Of a DNA stretch of 64,000 bases, positions 10,809 through 20,800 are shown piece by piece. Both the position numbers and the translations under genes were made by a program. A model generated the notes under the pieces. It was not told where the DNA came from and did not search any database. It saw nothing but the letters and a program-made list of their open reading frames with translations. This stretch comes from DASRDU01 sp035560235 (GTDB lineage: Bacteria > Acidobacteriota > Blastocatellia > RBC074), in NCBI GenBank assembly GCA_035560235.1, contig DATMAG010000090.1:1-64000 (forward strand), given 5' to 3'. Positions within the stretch are counted from its first letter, which is position 1, and the number at the start of each line of letters is the position of its first letter.

Positions 10809-12676
10809 TCAGTTGATGAGGTTGTCCGGAATGGAAATGAGTTTATCCGGCGGCAGCGGAGAGAGCAGAATCTCGCGGCGTTCACCTCGCGGGTTGTCGA
10901 GCGTGAAGACTTCCATCCAGGTGTTGAGTCCTTCACCCCGCATCACTCGCGCTTCCACAGTCATGCGCCCGTTCGTGCGGAGCACGATTGCGAGCGGCGC
11001 GCGTGCTGCTCGAGGCCGAACCGGCTGGCCTGAGCAATCAGCATTGCTGCCTGCGCCTGCGCGAAGCCTTCAGTCATCAGTGAGGCGCGACCCTGGTGCG
11101 GCAGCGGCGAGTGGTAATCGGCGAGTGTGCCGTCAGCGCGAAAGACCAGGATGCCGTGATTGTCGAGCGGCGCCGCGTCCGCGCCGCGCCCCTGAGTGAG
11201 CTGCACGCGAACGATGGTCTGAGAGGGAATGAACCCCCACCTGGAGCGCTGGTCGCGAATGATGCCCTGCACCTTCAGCCCGAACTGAGGACTGAGGCCA
11301 GGCTCGTCGAGGCTGGCCTGGATCATCTGCTCGATCTTTTCATCGGTTGACCGGCGTGGCAGCCGCAGGTGCGGGATCGCCGCTTCGTGCGCGAGCCCTT
11401 CATTCACTGAGTTCGCATCGAAGATTTCGCGTCCCGTGAATTCATCCACCAGAGTGCGGTAATAACGGGAGCCGAAATATTCCCTGTCCACCTTGAGCCA
11501 GGCTTTGGCGACGTCTTCGAGCGTCATCCGGTTTTCAGGCGTGTAGTCGGTCGAGCGCGTCAGAAAGAAGCCCATCACGTCCCCGGCCTGCCGCAGAGCC
11601 TCTTCGGCCTCGGATTCGCTTTTCAGATCGTCATAAATCCTGAGGAAGATTTTGTAAGCCGCGCCAGTCAGCGGCAGTGAGCAGTCGTGCACTTCATCGG
11701 TGGTGTCGGAGATTTTTTTGTCGTTGAATGCGTCGCGAATGCCCGTGCCCGAGCCGATCAGGGCGGCGAAGGCTTCGCCGATGCGAGTGAGGGCATTCGA
11801 ACGATTCAGATCGCCCTGCGTCCCGGCGAGCAGTCTTTGCCTGCGCTCCTGATTGCGCAGTGAGGCCCACATCGCCGTCTGATCGCCGAAGGATTCTCCC
11901 CAGGTATTGAATCCCTGATCGGTGTGATCAACGTTCGGTTTGAGCGCGTTGTGCAGCGCGTGTCCTGACTCGTGCGCGACCATATCCCACGAGGCAGCCG
12001 TCTCGAAGATTTTGATCTCCGTTGTGCCGCGCAGACGGTACGGCACGACGCCAAAGAACAGCGCGCGCGTGGACGGGCTGTAGAAGGCATTGAAGTCAAT
12101 GAAGACGTGCGGTTCGATGTCGAGTCTGCCATTTCCGCCCCAGCCGATGCTGCGTCCGGCCCACGTCTCGCCTGCGTCTTTGACAGAGTTGGCCGCCTCG
12201 AAGGCAGTGGTATCGCCGAGGCGCAGTTCATTCGGCGTCCAGACCTGCAGGCCGTCTCTGATGATGACCTTGCCATCAGCGTCGCGTTCCTGCCTGAAGA
12301 GCGGGAATCGCTCTTCGTCCTGGAACCTGAAATCGCCCTGCATGTTCGAGGCCGGCATCTTCGGCCACGGATTCCAGGCGAACTTTTTGAACTCGCCGGT
12401 CGCGTCCTTCCGATAGATGAAATCCTCTTCAAGGATTGCGGCCAGGGGGCCGGACAGGCTGGGACGACCGTCATCATCCACGCTGAATCTGGTCGGGTCC
12501 ATGCGCCTGACGGCAGACTCGCGCACAAACGGATCATCTTCGTAGGCAGAGATCCGCAGCGCGCGCGAACGCCTGAGTCCGCTGCGATCAGGGATGGTCA
12601 GGTCCTGAGCCTGCGGCAGGCTCGTCAGCAGCAGCGTGAATATCAGTGTGTGACAAAGCGGCAAACGTTTCAGCAT
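10809..12676 (-). CDS. Secreted gluzincin-like zinc metallopeptidase, frameshifted near its C-terminus
   Basis: Predicted exported peptidase with signal peptide MLKRLPLCHTLIFTLLLTSL. Zinc site HESGH at 235-239 is followed 22 residues later by GESFGD (Glu261, Asp265), the thermolysin/M36-like E-x3-D arrangement; the exact family is unassigned. The uninterrupted frame from 12676 stops at 10961 after a 13-residue nonsense tail. A frame change in the GC run at about 10994-11010 restores sixty further codons (APLAIVLRTNGRM through DKLISIPDNLIN) to a stop at 10809. Removing one GC dinucleotide, or adding one base, repairs it. A ribosome binding site aaggag lies rather far (14 nt) from the ATG. It is upstream of, and oriented like, the reprolysin-type protease gene. 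Confidence 0.75.
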
Positions 12677-12966
12677 GGTGAATTGCGATCTCCTTTCAGG
12701 TTTTGAATAAGCAGACCAGACCGGCGTTTCATGCGCCTGCTGTCATCCCGAACTGTCGGGAGAGCGCAAAACATCACACGGGAATTTTTTCTCGGTCGGA
12801 AAAGGCGGCGAGCGCCGGAAGGCAGGATGGCTGCGTTGCGACAAAAAGAGGAAATGCCCGGATCAGCTTTCAGTTCAGCGTCCGGTGAACAATGCGCGAG
12901 CTGCCAACAGTCGCGCGGCTGGGGCGAACTGACAGCTCGCAGGATCAGCGTGATTGAAGACAGCCT

Positions 12967-13539
12967 TCAGCGCGGAAAACCCGAAGTCTCCATGACGCGC
13001 TGCGCCTGAGCCAGATGCCTGCGTTCGTGCGCGATTATGAGGCGGCAGCCATCGAGCAGGCTGTAGGTGATGAAGCTGATGAAGGGCGAAGTCATCACGA
13101 TCCGCGCCGCGGCGTGACGTTCCAGGCCCTTGAGTCGTTCGGCGATTTCGCCCTGCTGCGTCACAAAGCGGCTGACGATCTGCGCGTCAAACTCGCTCGC
13201 GGAAGGTGAGGCACGTGGCGGCGCCTTGAACTTTCTTCCGGAACCGGGCGTCTGCGATTTGACGAGAAGTCTGCCGAACAGGCCTGGCAGCACAGGCAGA
13301 CGCTCAAAAAACGTCCTTTGCCATGTGCCCGCCAGAGCCTTGTCAATGGGCCGCAGCATCGCGCGATTGGCCACCAGCAGATGTTCCAGACATTGCGCGA
13401 CGCTCCAGGCCTCAGCTCCGGGCTTCCAGTTGAGCTGCCCGGCATCAAGATGGCCGAAAGACTGCTGCGCCTCAGCAGCAATTGCTTCGGTTTCAGCGAG
13501 CATTTCAGATAACGACAGTCGGGTGAAATCAGTGGTCAT
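12967..13539 (-). CDS. DinB-superfamily protein
   Basis: Second DinB-fold protein of the window (190 residues), only distantly like the one at 2565. Family signatures are WSVAQCLEHL with His53 and AHERRHLAQAQRV with His161/His165, the presumed divalent-metal triad. The ATG at 13539 has aggac about 9 nt upstream and is preferred to an in-frame ATG at 13566. Function is unknown; relatives include bacillithiol-transferase-like and stress-induced proteins. Confidence 0.82.
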   Translation of the reverse strand: MTTDFTRLSLSEMLAETEAIAAEAQQSFGHLDAGQLNWKPGAEAWSVAQCLEHLLVANRAMLRPIDKALAGTWQRTFFERLPVLPGLFGRLLVKSQTPGSGRKFKAPPRASPSASEFDAQIVSRFVTQQGEIAERLKGLERHAAARIVMTSPFISFITYSLLDGCRLIIAHERRHLAQAQRVMETSGFPR

Positions 13540-13569
13540 ATGTCTTTGTCCTGAACCTTCTTCCATCTC

Positions 13570-13868
13570 TCAGCCGGAATTACCGCTGAAGTCCGTAACC
13601 GAGACGACTCTGACTGTTTTGCCGACATACTTCGCATAACTGACATTGCCGGAGAAATCATCGTACCTGTCGGCTTGCGAAGCCTTCGGTCTGGGAATGA
13701 AGATGAACCGCTCGCCAGTCCAGGCGCTGAGCGGGCGAAAGGGAGGAGCAGCAATGCCTGTGTTCGTTGCGGCTGCGGGTTCCTTCTTCTCTCCGGCGGT
13801 CACTTTGTTGCTGACGGGTGTCTGCTGCGAGAGGACGTTGAGGCTGAAGGCGAAGAGCAGGGCTGCAG
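13570..13868 (-). pseudogene. 5'-truncated remnant of a small secreted protein
   Basis: The frame reads a hydrophobic, signal-peptide-like stretch (ALLFAFSLNVLSQ) and then a mature part ending GKTVRVVSVTDFSGNSG. No start codon precedes the hydrophobic stretch in frame: upstream codons run into the antisense of the FMO remnant. A GTG at 13803 could start a 77-residue product but would delete the export signal. I do not recognise the family. Confidence 0.4.
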
Positions 13869-14384
13869 ATGCCGCGGCTGATGCTGAAGGCCGCGTTGCG
13901 GATAGTCTTCGGGAGCTATGAAAAGTACGGGCTGCCGAAACCGGAGCACCGCATCTTCGAAGCTCATCCGATGCTCAACAGCGAACTGCTGCATTACGTC
14001 AGGCACGGGCGAATCAGGCCGAAACCCGGCCTCGCGTGCTTCGACGGGCAGCGGGTACATGTTTATATTGTCGGCACGATGCAGCCGCGCTACGGCTTTG
14101 GCCCGCTTATTACCAGGGCGGCTGATCTGATCGCGCAGACGATCTGTTATCAGGATCAGATGGAACTGCCGATAGGGCTGGTGATGAAGGAGTGCGGCGT
14201 GCTGCTGCCGGAGACACATCTGCTCAATCCGCACGCCGCGCTGCGACAGATGAAGCTGGCGGAAAAACTCCTGCCGCTGCTGCTCAGGCGCGAGCACAGG
14301 CTGCGCCGGAAGTACGCGACGAGAGTAAACTCCGTCCGGAAGTTTGCTGAGTTTCAGTCCGAGGCTGACCTGCGCGTCTACTGA
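13869..14384 (+). pseudogene. Flavin-containing monooxygenase remnant (C-terminal, internally deleted)
   Basis: The 171-residue frame matches my recollection of FMO C-termini: YGLPKPEHRIFEAHP then LNSELLHYVRHGRIRPKPG, and later GTMQPRYGFGPLITRAADL and ELPIGLVMKECG. The N-terminal FAD- and NADPH-binding Rossmann motifs are absent, and the segment that should lie between RPKPGLACFDG and GTMQPR (the ATGY motif and about 70 residues) is missing; the break is near 14063. It cannot be an active enzyme. It faces the degenerate SDR gene 105 nt downstream, a pairing often seen for intact FMO and SDR genes. Confidence 0.6.
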
Positions 14385-14489
14385 AACCCGGAAGAAGCCT
14401 CAAAACTGCATCTGATAACGAAAGGGACAAGCCCTGCTTTTCAGGCGCTTTGAAAAGCTGATGAACGAGAGTTATCGGGAGTTGACCTC

Positions 14490-15287
14490 ATGCAAATAAC
14501 CCGTCAGGATGTGGCGGTCGTGACTGGCGCGGCATCGGGGATAGGCCGTGCGCTGGCGCTCGCCGATGTCAATGAGAACGGGCTGGAGGAGACGGCCCGG
14601 CTGGCGGCAGAGCACGGGGTGACAGCCACCACGCACATTGTAAATGTGTCTGATAACGAACAGGTGGCAGCCTTTGCCGGTGAGGTGGTGGCGCGTCACG
14701 GGAAAGCCTCGCTGCTCATCAATAATGCCGGAGTGGGGCTGCTCGGCAGCTTTGAGGAACTGAGCGTGGCTGATTTTGAGTGGCTGATGGGGATCAACTT
14801 CTGGGGCGTGCTCTACGGAGTGAAGCATTTTCTTCCTGTCCTGAAAGAGCAGCCTGAGGCGCACATCGTTAACATCTCAAGCATCTTCGGGCTGATTGCT
14901 TTTCCGGGGCAGTCGGCCTGCTGCGCGAGCAAGTTTGCCGTGCGCGGGCTGACAGAGGCGCTCTGGGGCGAACTGAAGGGAACGAATGTGCGCGTCTCGA
15001 CAGTGCATCCCGGCGGCGTCAGGACTGCGATTGCGGCGAGTTCGAGGCTCGGAGAGGGAACGAGGCCTGAGGAGCACAGCGACGTGGCGGAACGCTTCGC
15101 GCAGGTCGCCCGCACGACTCCCGAAGCCGCTGCTGAAAGAATAGTTCGCGGAATCAGGCGCAATGAAAGGAAGATCCTGATCGGCACGGATGCCGGGGTG
15201 GTTGATCGAATACAGCGCCTGCTGCCGGTTAAATATCAGACCCTGCTCGTCCCGCTCTTTGAACGGCAGATGATGGCGAAGAGATGA
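14490..15287 (+). CDS. Short-chain dehydrogenase/reductase, degenerate and probably inactive
   Basis: Classical SDR of 265 residues: glycine motif GAASGIG at 13-19, NNAG at 78-81, Ser130/Ser131 and Lys148 of the catalytic set. Two lesions stand out. Between GRALAL and ADVNENG about 12 residues normally forming the rest of helix 1 and strand 2 are missing, which would disrupt the NAD(P) fold. The catalytic tyrosine of Y-x3-K is Cys144 (SACCASK), one base change from TAC/TAT. The reading frame is otherwise intact. With the adjacent FMO remnant this suggests a decaying oxidative operon, although a collapsed assembly repeat could explain the deletion. Confidence 0.75.
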   Translation: MQITRQDVAVVTGAASGIGRALALADVNENGLEETARLAAEHGVTATTHIVNVSDNEQVAAFAGEVVARHGKASLLINNAGVGLLGSFEELSVADFEWLMGINFWGVLYGVKHFLPVLKEQPEAHIVNISSIFGLIAFPGQSACCASKFAVRGLTEALWGELKGTNVRVSTVHPGGVRTAIAASSRLGEGTRPEEHSDVAERFAQVARTTPEAAAERIVRGIRRNERKILIGTDAGVVDRIQRLLPVKYQTLLVPLFERQMMAKR

Positions 15288-15322
15288 TTCGGGAGCCGGT
15301 CTGTCGGGTTCAGCGGCCCCGG

Positions 15323-15351
15323 TTGCAAAAAGCTCTTCGGGTCACTAGAAT
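15323..15351 (+). promoter_or_regulatory. Sigma70-like promoter of the E1 dehydrogenase gene
   Basis: TTGCAA (15323-15328), 17-bp spacer, TAGAAT (15346-15351); transcription would begin near 15358, about 40 nt before the ATG at 15399. Confidence 0.65.
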
Positions 15352-15398
15352 GCCTGCTTACATCAGCTTGATCCACAACATCCAGGGAATACACACCG

Positions 15399-17474
15399 AT
15401 GAAAAAAGCAGATTCGATTACTGTCCAGGAGTGTGAGCCGCTCGTTGTCGGGAAGGAGAAGGTTCCCGTCGAAAAACAACTCGACTGGTATCGCCTGATT
15501 CATCAGGGCCGCCTGCTTGATGACCGGGCGCGGGGTTACATCCGCAAGGCCATGGGCTGGAGTTACCACGCTTCACACGCCGGACACGATGGGATTCAAC
15601 TGGCGCTGGGCCTCTCATTCCGCCCGAACAAGGACTTTCTGTTTCCTTATTACCGCGACATGCTGACGGTGCTCGCGGCGGGCATCACGCCCTATGAAAT
15701 AGTCCTTAACGGACTGTCGAAAGCCGATGATGTGGCGAGCGGCGGGCGGCATATGAGCAATCACTTCGCCAAGCCTGCGATTCGCATTCAGAACGTCTCC
15801 TCGGCGACCGGCAACCACGCTTCGCAGGCAGTCGGGACGGCGCGGGCCATCAAGTATTACAAGGACGACGCGATAGCCTTTTCAAGCCAGGGCGAGTCTT
15901 CCTGTTCCGAAGGCTACGTCTATGAGGCTTTCAACGGGGCCTCGCGCGAGCAGGTGCCGGTGATCTTCGTTGTTCAGGCCAACGGCTTCGGCATTTCGGT
16001 TCCGACGTATGAACAGACCGCCAATGAACTGACCTCGGACAATTATCGCGGCCTGAAGGATTTCAGAATCATCAACTGCGACGGCACCAATCCGTTCGAT
16101 TCGATGGCCGCGATGCAGGCGGCAGTCAGGCACGTGCATAAGACCGGCGGCCCGGTGCTGGTCCACGCTTCGTGCGTGCGAATGTTTGCGCACAGCAATT
16201 CGGATGACGACCGGAAGTATCGCACCGAGGAGGAGCTGGCCGAGACACGCCGCAAGGATCCGCTCGAAAGGCTCAGGAAATACCTGCTTGAAGTCGAGCA
16301 CGTTGACCCGGTCAGAATTCTGACCATCGAGGAAGAGAACAAGGACATCGTCAACGAGGCCTGTGAAAAGGGCGAAGCTGCGGCCAATCCGGATCCCGAA
16401 ACCGCCACGCGCTTTGTCTTTCCGGCAGAGATCTTCCCCGAATCGCCTGAGGCTTACACGCCCAGGCCGGGCGGGCAGATGATCACGCTGCGCGAAGGGA
16501 TCAATCTGGCAATGAAGCAGGAGTTCCACCGCAACCCGCACACATTCCTCTGGGGGCAGGACGTGGCTTCAAAGAACAAGGGCGGCGTTTTCAACGTGGA
16601 CCAGGGAATGCTGCAGGAGTTCGGCAATCAGCGCGTCTTCAATGCCCCGATTGCCGAAGATTACATCAGCGCTACAGCCGTCGGCGTGTCGCGTTACCGC
16701 GATGACATTCGCGTTGTGATCGAAGGCGCGCAGTTTGCGGATTATTACTGGCCGGCGGCGGAGCAGCTGGTGGACATCTCGCACGATTATTACCGCAGCA
16801 ACGGCCAGTTCTGTCCGAACATAGTGATTCGTCTGGCGTCGGGCGGATACATCGGCGGAGGCTTGTATCACTCGCAGAACATCGAAGGCTGGCTGATCAC
16901 GCTGCCTGGCGTTCGCGTCCTGGTTCCGGCCTTTGCCGATGACGCTATGGGGATGCTGCGACACGCGATTCGCAATCGCGGGGTGACATTCTTCCTCGAA
17001 CCGAAGTTCCTCTATAACCAGATCTTCGCCAAGGCGCCGGACCCGGGTGATGAGTTCGAAGTGCCATTCGGCAAGGCGCGGATTCGCCGCGACGGGAAGC
17101 ACCTGACCATAGTGACATACGGCACGACCGTTCACTGGTCGCTGCGCGCCGCGAACCAGCTCGCGCAGGAAAAGGGAATTGAGTGCGAGGTGATTGACCT
17201 CCGTTCGATCGTTCCCATGGACATGGACGCGATTGCCGGATCGGTAAAGAAAACCAGCCGACTGCTCATCGTTCATGAGGACAAGGTGACAGGCGGTGTG
17301 GGTGGAGAGATTGCCGCCCGCGTTTCGGAGAACCTGTTTGAATATCTGGACGCCCCGATCATGCGTGTGGGCAGCAGGGACACGCCGGTTCCTTTCTCCC
17401 GAATCCTCGAAAAAGCAATTCTTCCGCAGGTCGAGGATATTTACACCAGGGCGCTTGAACTGGCGCAGTATTGA
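15399..17474 (+). CDS. Fused alpha-beta E1 component of a 2-oxoacid dehydrogenase (branched-chain type)
   Basis: Thiamine-diphosphate-dependent decarboxylase of 691 residues joining E1-alpha (about 30-330) and E1-beta (about 365-690), which are separate subunits in most bacteria. It would feed acyl groups to a lipoyl E2 for branched-chain or similar 2-oxoacids. The alpha half has HASHAGHDGIQLALGL and the TPP-binding segment at about 166-200, which here reads GESSCSEG followed by QANGFGIS instead of the common GDGA-SEG and NN. The beta half begins ITLREGINLAMKQEF and contains the conserved PGVRVLVPAFADDA. Transcribed alone from the promoter at 15323 and closed by a palindrome. E2/E3 genes are not in the window. 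Substrate is inferred, not shown. Confidence 0.88.
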   Translation: MKKADSITVQECEPLVVGKEKVPVEKQLDWYRLIHQGRLLDDRARGYIRKAMGWSYHASHAGHDGIQLALGLSFRPNKDFLFPYYRDMLTVLAAGITPYEIVLNGLSKADDVASGGRHMSNHFAKPAIRIQNVSSATGNHASQAVGTARAIKYYKDDAIAFSSQGESSCSEGYVYEAFNGASREQVPVIFVVQANGFGISVPTYEQTANELTSDNYRGLKDFRIINCDGTNPFDSMAAMQAAVRHVHKTGGPVLVHASCVRMFAHSNSDDDRKYRTEEELAETRRKDPLERLRKYLLEVEHVDPVRILTIEEENKDIVNEACEKGEAAANPDPETATRFVFPAEIFPESPEAYTPRPGGQMITLREGINLAMKQEFHRNPHTFLWGQDVASKNKGGVFNVDQGMLQEFGNQRVFNAPIAEDYISATAVGVSRYRDDIRVVIEGAQFADYYWPAAEQLVDISHDYYRSNGQFCPNIVIRLASGGYIGGGLYHSQNIEGWLITLPGVRVLVPAFADDAMGMLRHAIRNRGVTFFLEPKFLYNQIFAKAPDPGDEFEVPFGKARIRRDGKHLTIVTYGTTVHWSLRAANQLAQEKGIECEVIDLRSIVPMDMDAIAGSVKKTSRLLIVHEDKVTGGVGGEIAARVSENLFEYLDAPIMRVGSRDTPVPFSRILEKAILPQVEDIYTRALELAQY

Positions 17475-17497
17475 GGGATTTTCCGGAGGAGTGACGG

Positions 17498-17540
17498 AAT
17501 GAGAAAGGCTGTGCCGTTTTACGGCACAGCCTTTCTCATT
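17498..17540. terminator. Hairpin terminator after the E1 gene
   Basis: Perfect 20-bp arms (17498-17517, 17521-17540) with a 3-nt loop, 23 nt after the stop codon. Only a short T-rich sequence follows. Confidence 0.75.
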
Positions 17541-17648
17541 TGAATCAGAGAAAATAGCCTTGTCAGTTGCCCTGAGATTCTGGAAACCGATGTCTGTGGC
17601 ATGTCCCTGAAGCCGGTGCGGGTGAACCCCGGGCACACCAAAACAGAA

Positions 17649-17672
17649 CGGCCAGCCCGAAGACTGGCCGTC
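17649..17672 (-). terminator. Terminator of the tRNA-Gln gene
   Basis: On the minus strand an 8-bp stem (acggccag/ctggccgt) closes an 8-nt loop and is followed by ctgtttt, 20 nt past the tRNA 3' end. Confidence 0.6.
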
Positions 17673-17692
17673 AGTGCTTGAAATTATTGAAC

Positions 17693-17763
17693 TGGGAGGC
17701 AGGGATTCGAACCCCGATAGGCGGATCCAGAGTCCGCAGTCTTACCGTTAGACGACCTCCCAT
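17693..17763 (-). tRNA. tRNA-Gln, anticodon CTG
   Basis: The minus strand folds as a complete cloverleaf. Acceptor TGGGAGG pairs with CCTCCCA, the D arm is GTCTAACGGTAAGAC, the anticodon stem GCGGA/TCCGC encloses loop CTCTGGA (anticodon CTG, reading CAG), and the T loop is TTCGAAT. The discriminator base is G and CCA is not encoded. It is transcribed from a near-consensus promoter at 17778-17806. Confidence 0.95.
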
Positions 17764-17777
17764 CAGGACAGCCTGAA

Positions 17778-17806
17778 TATTATTGGTGACCGGCGAGCCT
17801 GTCAAG
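17778..17806 (-). promoter_or_regulatory. Promoter of tRNA-Gln
   Basis: Minus strand TTGACA (17806-17801), 17-bp spacer, TAATAT (17783-17778), 15 nt before the tRNA. It is the closest match to the sigma70 consensus in the window. Confidence 0.8.
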
Positions 17807-17828
17807 CCGGGTCACTCAGATATTCGGT

Positions 17829-20800
17829 TTATGAGAGCCGCACCGAGACGAGACGTGAAACGCCCGGATCTTCCATCGTGACGCCATACAGAGTGCCGGC
17901 GGCTTCCATGGTTCTTTTGTTGTGAGTGATGATCATGAACTGGGTCTGACGACTCATTTCAGTGATCTTGTCGGCGAACCGCCCGATGTTGATTTCGTCG
18001 AGCGGGGCATCAACCTCATCGAGCAGACAGAACGGGCTGGGCCTGTACTTGAAGATAGCCATAACCAGCGCGATGGCTGTCATAGCCTTCTCTCCGCCTG
18101 ACAGGAGCAGGACGTTCTGAAGTCTTTTGCCTGGCGGCTGGGCTATGATTTCGATTCCGCTTTCAAGCAGATCGTTCTCGTCAATCAGGGTCATTTCGCC
18201 GTGTCCGCCGCCGAAGAGTTCCCGGAATGTCTGAGAGAAGTTGGCATTGATGGTATTGAAAGCCTCTCGGAAACGCTCCTTTGAGCGGCGCTTGATCTCA
18301 TTGATGGCCGACTGTGTGTCAGCGAGGGCGTTTTCGATGTCGGATTTCTGAGCAAGCAGGAAGTCGAGTCGTTCCGCAGTCTGCGAAAGCTCCTCAAGCG
18401 CCACCAGATTGACCGGCCCCATTTTGTCTATCTTCTCACGCAATGCTGCCAGCCTTGATTTTGCTGTATCCGCGTCAGCCCCGGCAGTCTGGTGTGCGGG
18501 CTGAAGATCAGATTCCTCCTCTTCCTCTTCTATATCCAGAGTCTGATAACGATCCCGAGATATTCCCGGGCTGTGTGTCAGTGATGGATCATCTGCGCCT
18601 GCGGTCTCCTGCTCCTGAGACACTGTTTCTATCTCCTCATTCAGATCGTTGCGGCAGTTTTCGGACAGGTGCTGGAGTGTGGAAGAGTGTCTGGCGATTT
18701 CAATCTCGAGGTTTCCGCGCTCGTCTCTCAGCGCTGCCTGTGTGTTTCTGACGGCGCGGGTCTGTTCATCCAGCTCCTCGGCTCTGCGTTTGCATTCGGA
18801 CAGGCGAACCGTTATCTCTTCGAGGTGAGCGGATGCAGTCAGCTTTTCGGCCTCAAGTTCTTCTGTTCGGGTGTCGAGAGCTGAGAGGGAAGCGGTGATT
18901 TCGGCAATTCTCACCTGTTCCTGCAATGCCGCCATCTCCTGTCTGGCCAGCCTGTTCTGATATTCGCGGCTTTCATCTTCCAGACGGCGCAGATCGTTGA
19001 GAATCGCGCGCCTGCGCTCGGTTCCGGCTGCGAGTTCTGCGCGGCTGGAAGCAAGTCTGCTTCTTATCTCCTCTGCCTCCTGTCGCAGTCTTGTGACCTC
19101 GCCCTGTACGGAGAGGATCTCACGTTCCAGAACGGCCTGAGTTTCAGCCGCGGCTGTGGCGGCTGTGGCCGCCTGTTCGAGCTTGTGTGAGTATTCCGTG
19201 ACTTCGCTTTCTGCCTGCAGTCGCTCCTTCTCAATTACGTTCAGCCAGTTTTCAATTCTCTCTCTCTCTCGCTCTCCCTGTTGCAGTTGTTCCTGCAGGA
19301 CAGGGAGAGTCCTTTCGATGTTCCTGATTTGTGAGTCCAGTTCGCTCCGTCTGGCGGCGAGGGTTGCTGCCTGAATATTCAGATCGGCAAGTTCTGATTC
19401 AGTGGTTCCCATCTCATCCCTGAGTTCCGCGGCTTTAAGACTGAGTTCAGAGATTTCACGTTTCAGGGCCAGAATGCCTGTTCCTTTCTCAAGATGACTG
19501 CCGCCTGCGACGAACGTCCCGCCCATGACTCTCTCTCCTGATTTTGCGATGAACAAAGTGGAGGCGTTGACGGCAGAGCATTCAATGGCTTCTGTCATGG
19601 TATTGACGACCACGGCGTCCGCGAGTTGTGGCAAAGCCTTTTTAAGGATGCTGCTCAGCCCGGGAGAGAGTCCGAGCAGAGAGAGCAGTCTGATCTGCTG
19701 GCTGTGGCTGTAGTTGTTGGTAATGATTTCTCCGGACGCGCCGGGTGATGGTTCAGGCGTATTGTTCTGTTGAGGGCCGGTGATCAGGAGACCAACTCTG
19801 CCGTGCTCACTGGTGTTGAGAAGGTTGATGATTGCCAGTGCGTCATCCATCTGCTGAACCAGAACATACTGAAGTTCCTCCTTCAGTGCCAGTTCTACGG
19901 TTGATTCATATTCTGCCGGGACGTGTATGAAATCTGCGAGCGTTCCGGAAACGTGTGGCAGGGGTGTGTTATTGCCGTTGCCGCTGGTCAGGCGGATTAT
20001 TTCCTGTACGGCCTCGGTAAAGGGGGTTTTCTTCCGGTCGATTTCGGAGAGAGAAAGCAGCCGATGTTCTGCCGCCGTGAGCCTGTTTCTTGTGTCAGAG
20101 AGCCTGGCTTCGATCAGTTGCTTTCTGTTTCTGCAGGATGTGAGTTCATCCTCGGTTTCGCTTAACAGCCCTGTAAGTCTTGTATGCTCGCTGTGAACCG
20201 AGCTGAGGCTGGCATTCACCGACCGCTGCTGCTCCAGTGTCTCTGACAACTGCCTCCCGGCTCTTTCCTTTTCGGTCAGGAGGCCGGTAATCTTCTGTCT
20301 GTGTCGTTCCAGTGTGTCGGTGAACTGACGCTCCAGCTGTCGCCAGCGCTCCAGTTGCGTGGCGCTTTCGTATGTGCCTTGTCTCAGTTCGTCGAGTCTG
20401 GTCTCCGTTGCGGAGAGCCGCTCCTGCGCGGAGGCATTCTCCTTTTCATCTGACATCAGGATCCGACTCGAATGGCTGATCTCCTCCTCGATCTGGCGGA
20501 TATCCCTGCTCAGGCGTAGTATCTCCTGCTCGATGATTTCCCGGCGGCTGACCAGCAGGTTTCGCTCCTGTTCCTGTTCGCTGGATCGGGAAGTGGTGCT
20601 CCGGAGCTGTTCGGTGAGGTGGACCTTCTGCTGTCGGGTACGTTCGGCTTCGAAGGTCAGTTCTGAGACCTGTTGTCTGGCGTCGCTGGCTTCACTCTCA
20701 ATCTGATTGACGAGATGTGCCGTTTCTCTTTGTGCGGCTTCCAGATCGGCGGCCTTTTTCTGCTGGTCTGCTTCCTGCTCCTGTATTGAGTTGAGTCTGG

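Noticed and set aside
13800..14297. Minus-strand open frame of 165 codons
   Set aside because: It is antisense to the FMO remnant, whose plus-strand translation matches a known family; the minus frame has no motifs or ribosome binding site.
15882..16541. Long minus-strand frames opposite the E1 gene (219 codons here, 355 codons at 16569-17636)
   Set aside because: They mirror a well-conserved enzyme gene and have no recognisable domains; treated as shadows.
17600..17645. Sequence resembling a tRNA T arm (ggggttcaccc on the minus strand)
   Set aside because: No acceptor, D or anticodon stem could be folded around it; only the tRNA at 17693-17763 is complete.
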